Of a stretch of DNA of 64,000 bases, positions 39,601 through 47,544 are shown piece by piece. Under the pieces are notes generated by a model. That model searched no databases. It was not told the origin of the DNA and saw only the letters and a program-made list of their open reading frames with translations. Each line of letters opens with the position of its first letter. Within the stretch, counting starts at the first letter, position 1. The position numbers were made by a program, and so were the translations under genes. The DNA lies in the NCBI RefSeq assembly GCF_000751775.1, contig NZ_CCRF01000083.1, positions 19,365-83,364 on the forward strand. The letters are read 5' to 3'. The DNA comes from Caldibacillus thermoamylovorans. GTDB lineage: Bacteria > Bacillota > Bacilli > Bacillales > Caldibacillaceae.

Positions 39601-39690
39601 GTCGCTTTTTCACCCTAGAAAAGAAAAGGCGTGGATTGAAAAATATATTATATTATTTGTGAACCTATCTGAAAACGATAGGTTCTTATA
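39601..39690 (+). ncRNA. Candidate crRNA-like regulatory RNA (CreR/CreA-like) between cas3 and cas5
   Basis: Opposite in strand to the cas genes. 39601-39642 is a degenerate I-C repeat: it begins GTCGC, keeps GCGTGGATTGAAA at the end, and its middle is rewritten as CGCTTTTTC / GAAAAGGCG, a 9-bp stem with one G-U pair. The last 11 nt (TGGATTGAAAA) differ from the authentic handle by the final base only. The pseudo-spacer 39643-39658 matches a TTC-flanked site at 39560-39545. A 9-bp hairpin (39661-39685) ends the unit. No protein is encoded. By analogy with Cas-regulating RNAs it may guide Cascade to repress the cas operon; this is inference. Confidence 0.7.
39661..39685. terminator. Hairpin between cas3 stop and the crRNA-like RNA
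   Basis: GAACCTATC and GATAGGTTC pair perfectly around TGAAAAC. It directly follows the cas3 stop on one strand and ends the crRNA-like RNA on the other. Neither side has a strong T run (TTAT on the plus side), so termination may be partial. Confidence 0.55.
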
Positions 39691-42103
39691 CAATAAGATC
39701 ATTAAGCGAACTATCATTATTCACATTGATGCCAAACTTATTACTATATGCACCTTCAGTAACTGCATAAATTTTCCCGCCAAAAAGTGATACAATTCCA
39801 TTATTTTTAGCTAATTGATCAAATTCTTGACTATAAAGGTTAACTGTATATTGCTGGGCTTGTTTTAATAATTTTGTTAAGTCATCAATTGATCCATTTC
39901 CAGTAAGTTCTGTAATAATATCCTCGCCTCGACCATATGGAACAATAACGGATGTCGTTCGATTTTCGATGACTTGAAAATATTCTGCAGCTGTTTTATA
40001 ACTATTTACTAAGTAAAGTGGAAGATCGTCCCCATATTTACTACGGAATCCTTGACAGTATGTGGAATTTGCCTTTTTAACATTCAGTAATTCCACTAAA
40101 TTTTTTCCTAATTTTGGTATATAATAATTTAGATTCGATTCTAACTCATTATAAAACTCTCTGAAATATTTCTTCATTGCTTCAGTGGTTAAGATACTTC
40201 CTCCATGTAATCGAGGATTATTTTTAATATCTTTTAAAATACGTGCTGAAACCTTCTTGCCAACCTTTATTTCTTTTAACTTATCAAGATTTTCTTCCAT
40301 ATGGTCAATCACATATACATAACCTAGATCTTTTTTACCGTGACGATTACATCTTCCAGCTGCCTGGGCAATAGAATCCAGTCCGGCTAATGAACGAATC
40401 ACACAATCAAAACTAATATCAACCCCTGCCTCAATAAGTTGGGTGCTTACACAAATCAATTTTTCCTCATTATCCAGCTTTTCTCTAATTTCATCCAATA
40501 TTTCTTTCCGATGAGCCGCACACATAGAAGTACTTAAGTGATAAACCGGTATGGACGTTTCTTCTTTTAAAAGTTCATATAGCTTTTTCACAACAGATTT
40601 TGTATTCAATACGACCATTATGTTTTGTACTTCATCCAATTTCGTTTGAATAAAGTTGCAAAGTTTATTCGTATCAAATTTTTCATCTGTAGCTCGATCA
40701 ATAATTTCTACTCTTTTAAAAGCATCAATTACCTCATCTAAATTCTTTATTATTTCAGCATCCTTATTTATGGACAACTTGTTTTCTACAAAATCAAGAG
40801 CCGGTTGGGTAGCTGTACACAGAATCATGCATGAATGGCAATAATTATTCAAAAAATTAACTGCCTTGTTAAATAATGAAATACAAGATACGGGAATCTT
40901 TTGTACTTCATCAAAGATAATAACTGCTTCACTTAAATTATGTAATCTCCGGATATTTCGACTTCCGTAAGCATAAAAGGTGTTTAAAAATTGGACCATT
41001 GTTGTAAAAATGATTGGAGAATCCCAATTATCTTTTGCCAATTTTAATTTCTGTTGGATACTCATGATTCCGTCTTGGCATTCATCATCCTCATTATCCT
41101 CGATCACGTTCGAATGATGTTCTAAAATATTTTCATTATCGTCTAATATTTCTCTGACTTCAGCTGCATTTTGCTCAATGATTGTCGTATAAGGAACAAC
41201 ATAAATAATTCTTTTTTTCTTGTATTTTATTGCATGTTTAAGTGCATATCTTAAACTTGCCAGTGTTTTTCCGCCGCCTGTCGGGATTGATAATGTATAT
41301 ACTCCTGAAGGTTGAAGTGCAAAGGCCTCGCATTGCTCTGACATCTCTTGCCTTAACCGGTTAATCGGTTTGGCTGCATTACCATCTTTTTTAAAGGAAT
41401 TAATCTTATCCATAAGTTTTTTATAGTAGTTTTCAAACAGATGAACTTGATCAATTTCGTTCTCGATGGATCGATCTTCCTCAAACATTCTCGTATTTGT
41501 CCGATCGGCATCAATTAATGCACTAAAGACAAATTTTGTTAAAAACATAACATTATTTTCAATGCCTTCTGAAGGATGCTTTTTTAGAAATTCTTGTAAT
41601 TCGATAGTGGCCTCATGAACATATTGATTAAAATCAATTTCAGATATGACCTTTTGAAAGAAGTTCTGTTTTGTTGTTTCATAGTTATTTAGTTCTTTAT
41701 CCCTGACTCTTTTTAAATAATTTGATTCTAAATCGGGACTTAAAAAATCCTGTAAATAAGAATGATGCGAGATAATGGCATTACCGACAACCTCTGCAAG
41801 AATACTTTCAATAGGATTTTTGGGATTATGGAATCGCTCGAATAACAATTTACCTCCTGCTGTTGAATGGTCAACACTCCCACGTTTCGGAGGGGAGAAA
41901 GGATTATTTACCGCTTCCAAAATATATTCTTGAAATTCATCTGAATATTTCCCTAAATCATGAAGCATTCCTGCTAAACCAGTAATATGTGTAATTCCAA
42001 TTTTTGCTCCATAAGCTTCGGCAAATTCTTTTGCTTCTAGAAGGTGTTGTTCAACTGTTTGAATCTTTTTATCACTTTCTCGTATATGTGCAATAGAGTC
42101 CAA
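39686..42103 (-). CDS. cas3: CRISPR helicase-nuclease Cas3, type I-C
   Basis: 805-aa effector that degrades DNA marked by Cascade. N-terminal HD nuclease: HITGLAGMLHDLGKYSDEF. Helicase motifs: SIPTGGGKTLASL (Walker A), IIFDEVQKIP (DExH type), CTATQP, and QAAGRCNRHG (motif VI). Start placed at TTG 42103, 8 nt after AGGGG, giving (M)DSIAHIRESDKKIQTVEQHL as in the family; a frame to ATG 42133 includes the ribosome site. Separated from cas5 by the 327-bp gap with the crRNA-like RNA, so probably transcribed on its own. Confidence 0.96.
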   Translation of the reverse strand: MDSIAHIRESDKKIQTVEQHLLEAKEFAEAYGAKIGITHITGLAGMLHDLGKYSDEFQEYILEAVNNPFSPPKRGSVDHSTAGGKLLFERFHNPKNPIESILAEVVGNAIISHHSYLQDFLSPDLESNYLKRVRDKELNNYETTKQNFFQKVISEIDFNQYVHEATIELQEFLKKHPSEGIENNVMFLTKFVFSALIDADRTNTRMFEEDRSIENEIDQVHLFENYYKKLMDKINSFKKDGNAAKPINRLRQEMSEQCEAFALQPSGVYTLSIPTGGGKTLASLRYALKHAIKYKKKRIIYVVPYTTIIEQNAAEVREILDDNENILEHHSNVIEDNEDDECQDGIMSIQQKLKLAKDNWDSPIIFTTMVQFLNTFYAYGSRNIRRLHNLSEAVIIFDEVQKIPVSCISLFNKAVNFLNNYCHSCMILCTATQPALDFVENKLSINKDAEIIKNLDEVIDAFKRVEIIDRATDEKFDTNKLCNFIQTKLDEVQNIMVVLNTKSVVKKLYELLKEETSIPVYHLSTSMCAAHRKEILDEIREKLDNEEKLICVSTQLIEAGVDISFDCVIRSLAGLDSIAQAAGRCNRHGKKDLGYVYVIDHMEENLDKLKEIKVGKKVSARILKDIKNNPRLHGGSILTTEAMKKYFREFYNELESNLNYYIPKLGKNLVELLNVKKANSTYCQGFRSKYGDDLPLYLVNSYKTAAEYFQVIENRTTSVIVPYGRGEDIITELTGNGSIDDLTKLLKQAQQYTVNLYSQEFDQLAKNNGIVSLFGGKIYAVTEGAYSNKFGINVNNDSSLNDLIV

Positions 42104-42137
42104 TTTATCAACCCCTAGTTTAAAAATAATCACTATT

Positions 42138-42166
42138 ATTATACTACTTTTTTCCTATTTATTTAA
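42138..42166 (-). promoter_or_regulatory. Putative promoter of cas3
   Basis: TATAAT (42143-42138 on the minus strand), 17 bp after a weak TTAAAT. No copy of the crRNA-like match site is seen here. 42170-42352 shows nothing else. Confidence 0.5.
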
Positions 42167-42352
42167 GCGTTTTCATTATTTTTTCAAAATATTTATATGG
42201 TTACTATCCAAAGAGTCCATTTTTCCAAAATATTAAGCTTTGTGCAGCATTAAATAGAGTTCATGCTATATTTAACATAAAGTTGTTCGAAAAACTTTTT
42301 TGAGTTTTGTACTAATCATATGATTCGAACTCTAGCAATTTTTACTTAATTT

Positions 42353-43055
42353 ATTTCAATCCACGCACCCCGTATAGAGTGCGACGCCAACCGTTCGTAA
42401 ATCGGTTCCCACAGTTTTACATTTCAATCCACGCACCCCGTGAAGAGTGCGACCCATCTAATAATACCGCATATGTCTTTCCGTTTATTTCAATCCACGC
42501 ACCCCGTGAAGAGTGCGACGTCAGGACCGGAGCCGTTACGTGAAATGTTCGAAGATTTCAATCCACGCACCCCGTGAAGAGTGCGACCGTGTAAACTGTC
42601 CGCCGAATACTTTATCCGCAACATTTCAATCCACGCACCCCGTGAAGAGTGCGACGTAAAATGCTTTCGTTATCAATTTATTAAAAAGGAATTTCAATCC
42701 ACGCACCCCGTGAAGAGTGCGACCCACATTACGAGACTTGTTTTTTTAAGTATTATAATTTCAATCCACGCACCCCGTGAAGAGTGCGACATAGCGGTTT
42801 TAAAAGTATTAAAGACTTTAGCAATTTCAATCCACGCACCCCGTGAAGAGTGCGACAAAAGGGTGAAATTGCCACTGGGAATATAATAGATTTCAATCCA
42901 CGCACCCCGTGAAGAGTGCGACATCAATATAACACCTTGTCAACATTTATTTATACATTTCAATCCACGCACCCCGTGAAGAGTGCGACTTAGCCTTGTT
43001 GTAAATCCTTATCTTGACATCTATTTCAATCCACGCACCCCGTGAAGAGTGCGAC
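42353..43055 (-). CRISPR. CRISPR array 2, 11 repeats and 10 spacers
   Basis: 33-bp repeats, differing from array 1 by CCCCGTGAAG in place of CCCATGAAG (one extra base in the loop side of the stem). Spacers are 33-35 bp. The left-most repeat (42353) is altered (GTATAGAG), marking the leader-distal end, so it is read leftward toward cas3 with its leader at 43056-43230. Confidence 0.97.
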
Positions 43056-43230
43056 AGCGATTTCTGTAATTTTTTTATTAAATAATTACAGAAATACACT
43101 ATTTCCTTTAGGTAACTAAAGAACAAAACAAAAAATATTAACATTAATGGGAAATACTGGATAATTTAATAGTAATTTTTTGTGCGAATCCCCTAATGAA
43201 ATCATGTTCACTTACTATTCGCACCTACAT
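43056..43230 (-). promoter_or_regulatory. Leader of CRISPR array 2
   Basis: Shares with the array-1 leader the contact octamer AGCGATTT, the palindrome CTTTAGGTAACTAAAG (43106-43121, one change, same 50-bp distance) and the 43-nt GTGCGAA/TTCGCAC element (43182-43224). Elsewhere the two leaders differ. 43231-43320 holds nothing recognisable. Confidence 0.8.
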
Positions 43231-43323
43231 TTTTTCTTTTCCCTCCAAGGACTATAACCAAATTAACTTATTTTCTCCTTAAATATATATTAACGAATCT
43301 GCATTGATTTTTCACCATTTATT

Positions 43324-43360
43324 AAAAAACCAGCTCAATTACCTTTCTGAGGTGGTTTTA
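43324..43360 (-). terminator. Terminator after MMPL gene
   Basis: On the minus strand AAAACCA-c-CTCA pairs with TGAG-c-TGGTTTT, followed by a T run. Confidence 0.75.
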
Positions 43361-43436
43361 ATTGGTTATATTTAAACTTAAGGAGATGACTATATATACT
43401 TTCCTTCTAGGTTGATCTAAAGCTCTTTTCCAAGTA

Positions 43437-46400
43437 CTAATCTTTCTTACCCACAAACGGCCACCAGTTGGCTTTGCCGAAGATTTTGACGACGACCGGA
43501 ATAAATAGCGGCAGCATGATCACTGAGTATAGGACGAGACCGGAAATGACGACTGTGGCGATTTGTAACAATGATAAGACACCACTTGGAAGCATCGCTG
43601 CAAATGTACCGCCCAAGATGATGACTGCCGAAATGATGACTGAGCCCATTGAGCCCATGGCAAGGATCATTGCTTTATCAACCGGTTCACCGCGATATTC
43701 ATTGAATCGGCCCATTAAGAAAATGCTGTAGTCGACGCCAAGAGCCATTAAAATAACAAATGAGAAGAATGGGACGGCCCAAGTTAATCCTTCATAACCG
43801 AGCAAATTAACAAAAATCGCTTCGGTTATACCCATCGTTGTAAAATAAGTAAGCAGTAAGGACGCTACAATATAGATCGGCATAATTAATGATCTGAATA
43901 GGATAACTAGTACGATGAAAATACCGACCAACATAAATACAACCGTTCTGGAAAAGTCTTGATCTGACATGGTTCCCAGATCATGATTCATGCTCGTTAC
44001 ACCGGCGACTTTTACTTTCGCATTTTCTAACTTTGTATCTTTCACAGCACGTTCGACTGCAGCTTCCAGTTCTCCTACTTGATTGATTGCTTCTGTTGAA
44101 TACGGGTTTTCACTGAAAATAACATCTATCTTGGCAATTTTTTTGTCAGGTGATAAATACGTATCCAGTACTTGGGCGAATTGTTTATCTTCTAAAATTT
44201 CGTCCGGAATAAATATACCTGTGTCTTCTTTACTTTTGGCTAACTCTGATAAAAATCCTTCCGCTTCTGTAAATCCGTCATGAATTTGCGTAAGTCCATT
44301 AACACTTTGACCGAGACCGTCAGTCAATTGACCGAACTGACCGCCAAGTTGGGAAAATCCATCCAACAATTGTTGTTGACCCGAATTTACTTCACCGAGG
44401 CCAGAACTTACAGCCGGTAACTTTTTGATAATAGTGCCTTGACCATCAGCGGCTGAATCAAGTCCTTTTTCTAAAGCGTCAATTCCGTCAATCACGCTTT
44501 GCAATCCATTGATTAGTTGCTCTTGCCCGTTATTAAGTTTAGCAAAATTCGTATTCGCTGTTTTCAAACCTTCTGTAATAGCACCGAGACCTTTATTCAA
44601 TTCGGTAATCCCGTTTGCCATCGCAGGGAGATTTTGTTGTAAAGCAGTATAATACACTTTTATCCCTTTAAAACTTTCGACTGCATTCTTTTTCAACTGA
44701 TCACTTTCCGGTCGGCTGTTCAAATAGTATTCAAGAAAATCAAACGCTTGTTGGAGGTTTGAAAGTTTGCTATTAAGCTCTACTAAACCATTTTCAATAT
44801 TTTTATAGTTTGTTTGTATCGTAGATAAATTGGTTTGGACTTCACTGTAACCTTGGGCAAGCTGTTTATATCCGGCCAACATTTGCTCAGCATTTTTCTT
44901 AATCTCTTCAAGTCCCGCTTTTGCCTCTCCGGCACCGGTTGAACCTTGGCGAATACCGGCTTCAATTTGCTGAAGACCTGTTTGCAATTGACCTATACCT
45001 GTCTGTAATTCTTTCGTACCGGAAACTAAGGCACTAATCCCGTCTTTTGCTTCGGTAATTTGTGGTGATGATGCGGCGAGTTTGGAATTTGCTTCATCCA
45101 ACCCGTCACGAATCTGTTTAATTCCATCATTCCCTTCATTAATCCCATCTTTTAATACCTCAGCTTGGCTGGCCACAGATAGATCATCCAATTTTTCGCC
45201 GGTCGGACGGGTAAGGGAACGCACGGTGTCGACACCATCTACCTTTTCCAACTCACCGCTAATATTTTCTATGATGGACATATATTCGGTTTGATCCATT
45301 TCTTCATCATTTTTAATAACAACTGTCGTCGGCATAGCCTGACCCGGGCCAAAACGATCTTTAATAATATCGAATCCCTTTACCGATGAATAACCTTCAC
45401 CGATTTCATCCATTGAGTTGTAGGATAAACCGCCATTGTACGTAACAATAAAAGGAATCGTAATAACGGCAACGATTAATAAAGATACAAGTGGTCTGGC
45501 AAAAGAAATCCGTCCGGCAAATGTCCAAAGCCGGCTTGGTTTATGTTCCAAGCTTCCTTTCAACGGCCAGAACAGTTTTTTCCCAAGAACAGCCATAAAA
45601 AATGGAACAATCGTGAATAAAGCAGCTAAAAGTACGACAATCCCAACGGCTACAGCTGCTGCGGATTGATAGAGCTTGAATTGCGAGAATCCGATAACCG
45701 CAAAACCGATTAAAACTGCAATTCCACTAAATAAAACCGTTTTTCCGGCATGGCGATAAGTTTCTACAATTGCATCCGTTAAATTTTCCCGGGCGGATAA
45801 CTCTTCTTTAAAACGACTCAACAGCAATATTGAATAGTCGGTTCCGATACCGAACAGGACCGCCACAAGAAAAATTTGGGTAAAATTTGATAACGGGAAG
45901 TTCAAAAATTCCACTAAAAAAGCAACAATTGATTGTGAAGCCAAATAGCTAATCCCTACCGTAAGTAACGGAATAAATGGTGTCACAATCGAACGGAAAA
46001 CCGCAATGAGGACGATTAAAATGAATACAACAGTAATCGTCTCTGTTTTTTTCAACCCGGCTTCTGAGGTGAGAATGACATCTTCATTAACAAATAGATT
46101 TCCGGTATAATAGTGTTCCAATTTAATATTCTCAATTGCGTTGTACAAATCATCACTTAATTCATGTGCCGTCCGATCCTTCAATTCGACGGACAAAGAA
46201 ACGAGAATCGCTTTACCATCTTTTGATACAAGTTGATCTTTTAATTCTTCCTGATTAAAATGAGTTAATATATTTGTAATCCCCAGTTGCTCTTTTTTGT
46301 CTTCAAGTTGTTTGACAGCTTTCTTCACTTGTTCTATATCTTTTTCCGTCAGACCATCTTTATTGTGAAAAACGAGAGCAACCGATGTTGTATTTTCTGC

Positions 46401-46586
46401 ACCCTTTTGTTTATTAATTTCATTTAAAATCTTCTGTGCCTCTTTTGATGAGTAGCCGTCCGGAACATCGAGCTGTCCTTTTTCACGAACAAGATCCGCC
46501 ATGTTTGGAGCGGTGAAAAACAATATGACGGCAGCAACAATCCAAGCTACAACAATCAGCCATTTTGCTTTAATAATTCCTTTCAT
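43437..46586 (-). CDS. MMPL-family exporter, YdgH-like
   Basis: 1049-aa inner-membrane exporter of the RND/MMPL type, probably a proton antiporter for lipids or drugs. Two halves each have an N-terminal span, an extracytoplasmic loop and five more spans; the relay motifs FGIGTDYSILLLSRF and MALGVDYSIFLMGRF are intact. The first loop is extended by about 400 residues of heptad-like repeats (GLGAITEGLKTANTNFAKL and many alike), as in YhgE/YdgH proteins. Paired with a MarR gene upstream, like ydgG-ydgH of B. subtilis. Substrate unknown. Confidence 0.88.
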   Translation of the reverse strand: MKGIIKAKWLIVVAWIVAAVILFFTAPNMADLVREKGQLDVPDGYSSKEAQKILNEINKQKGAENTTSVALVFHNKDGLTEKDIEQVKKAVKQLEDKKEQLGITNILTHFNQEELKDQLVSKDGKAILVSLSVELKDRTAHELSDDLYNAIENIKLEHYYTGNLFVNEDVILTSEAGLKKTETITVVFILIVLIAVFRSIVTPFIPLLTVGISYLASQSIVAFLVEFLNFPLSNFTQIFLVAVLFGIGTDYSILLLSRFKEELSARENLTDAIVETYRHAGKTVLFSGIAVLIGFAVIGFSQFKLYQSAAAVAVGIVVLLAALFTIVPFFMAVLGKKLFWPLKGSLEHKPSRLWTFAGRISFARPLVSLLIVAVITIPFIVTYNGGLSYNSMDEIGEGYSSVKGFDIIKDRFGPGQAMPTTVVIKNDEEMDQTEYMSIIENISGELEKVDGVDTVRSLTRPTGEKLDDLSVASQAEVLKDGINEGNDGIKQIRDGLDEANSKLAASSPQITEAKDGISALVSGTKELQTGIGQLQTGLQQIEAGIRQGSTGAGEAKAGLEEIKKNAEQMLAGYKQLAQGYSEVQTNLSTIQTNYKNIENGLVELNSKLSNLQQAFDFLEYYLNSRPESDQLKKNAVESFKGIKVYYTALQQNLPAMANGITELNKGLGAITEGLKTANTNFAKLNNGQEQLINGLQSVIDGIDALEKGLDSAADGQGTIIKKLPAVSSGLGEVNSGQQQLLDGFSQLGGQFGQLTDGLGQSVNGLTQIHDGFTEAEGFLSELAKSKEDTGIFIPDEILEDKQFAQVLDTYLSPDKKIAKIDVIFSENPYSTEAINQVGELEAAVERAVKDTKLENAKVKVAGVTSMNHDLGTMSDQDFSRTVVFMLVGIFIVLVILFRSLIMPIYIVASLLLTYFTTMGITEAIFVNLLGYEGLTWAVPFFSFVILMALGVDYSIFLMGRFNEYRGEPVDKAMILAMGSMGSVIISAVIILGGTFAAMLPSGVLSLLQIATVVISGLVLYSVIMLPLFIPVVVKIFGKANWWPFVGKKD

Positions 46587-46597
46587 TTATATATCCT

Positions 46598-46762
46598 CCA
46601 TCATTATAGGATTCGTTTCTTTCGTGTAAAATCTAGTGATGGTTCTTGCCTATTGTCAGGCTCGCCTCACTATTATAGGATTCATTTTTTTTTCGTATGA
46701 AATGTAGTGGTTGTCTGCGACACTTGTCGGGTCTGCCTCCACCATTAATGATTCGTTTTCCC
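46598..46762. repeat. Imperfect 69-72-bp tandem repeat, 2.3 copies
   Basis: The block starting ATTATAGGATTC at 46603 recurs at 46672 and partly at 46744, with shared GTAGTGGTT-like and GTCGGGTCTGCCTCC-like segments. It lies between the MarR gene and the MMPL gene. Confidence 0.65.
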
Positions 46763-46807
46763 AACCTATTTAGAAATTTTTCTTTGGCTATTAAAGTTTC
46801 ATAGAAT

Positions 46808-47257
46808 CTATTGCGTTTCCTTTAAAATTTCCGCAAGTTTTCCGTACATTTTTAAGAAGCTCTCAATTTCTTGCTGATTAAACTTTGTTATAATGGATTC
46901 AACTAGTTTAAATATTTTCGCTTCCGTTTGTTCATACAAAATTTCCCCCTGATCCGTAAGCGTTAAGTAAATGACCCTGCGATCATCCACATCTTGTGTA
47001 CGTTTGATTAGGTTTTTTTCGACAAGCCGGTTGATAATAGCAGTAATGGCACTTTTTTGTACAGAGAAGGCAGCGGCCAATTCTGTTGGTGTACACCTTT
47101 TTTGCCGATAAATATAGCGCAAGAGATAATGCTGATCATTGGTCAGAACTTCCCCAATCTCATCTCTTATTAAAGCTTCACCCCGTTTCCAGACTTCATG
47201 TGTAAGTTGTATATAACGTTCAACAATTTCATGAATGGATAAGTTTTCCATTAACAT
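46808..47257 (-). CDS. MarR-family transcriptional regulator
   Basis: 149-aa winged-helix repressor: recognition region CTPTELAAAFSVQKSAITAI, wing RTQDVDDRRVIYLTLT, helical dimer ends. Likely controls the adjacent MMPL exporter and itself. ATG 47257 follows AAAGGA; a TTG precedes it and another ATG lies at 47251. A 13-bp palindrome is found upstream at 47296. Confidence 0.88.
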   Translation of the reverse strand: MLMENLSIHEIVERYIQLTHEVWKRGEALIRDEIGEVLTNDQHYLLRYIYRQKRCTPTELAAAFSVQKSAITAIINRLVEKNLIKRTQDVDDRRVIYLTLTDQGEILYEQTEAKIFKLVESIITKFNQQEIESFLKMYGKLAEILKETQ

Positions 47258-47295
47258 CAAATCCTTTTTATTATATTAGTTAATATGGTAAACTA

Positions 47296-47308
47296 TTCAC
47301 TATGTGAA
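47296..47308 (-). promoter_or_regulatory. Palindrome in the marR promoter
   Basis: TTCAC-TAT-GTGAA is a perfect inverted repeat. On the minus strand its first half is the -35 TTCACA, followed at 17 bp by TATTAA. A repressor there would block polymerase; the MarR protein is the natural candidate. Confidence 0.55.
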
Positions 47309-47459
47309 CTATCTCTTCATATTTTATCAGTAAGTTTTCTGCTGTTCAAGCAAGCATTTATTGGAAAAAAGAAATTCATAGTTGCGCTTATACTTAATTT
47401 TTAAAATTCCACACTACATCGAATTTGCTTTTTTGCTGGAAATTTATACATTCTTAACG

Positions 47460-47494
47460 TAAAAAAAGACACCCCCACAGAAATGGATGGTGTC
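47460..47494 (-). terminator. Terminator after copA
   Basis: GACACC/GGTGTC stem (47468-47473 with 47489-47494), with seven T on the minus strand. Confidence 0.85.
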
Positions 47495-47544
47495 GATTTT
47501 AATACTACAGGAAATTATACGGAAGAAAATGATTCTCAGCAATT

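Noticed and set aside
42581..43144. Open frames over array 2
   Set aside because: Same artefact, repeat-derived peptides.
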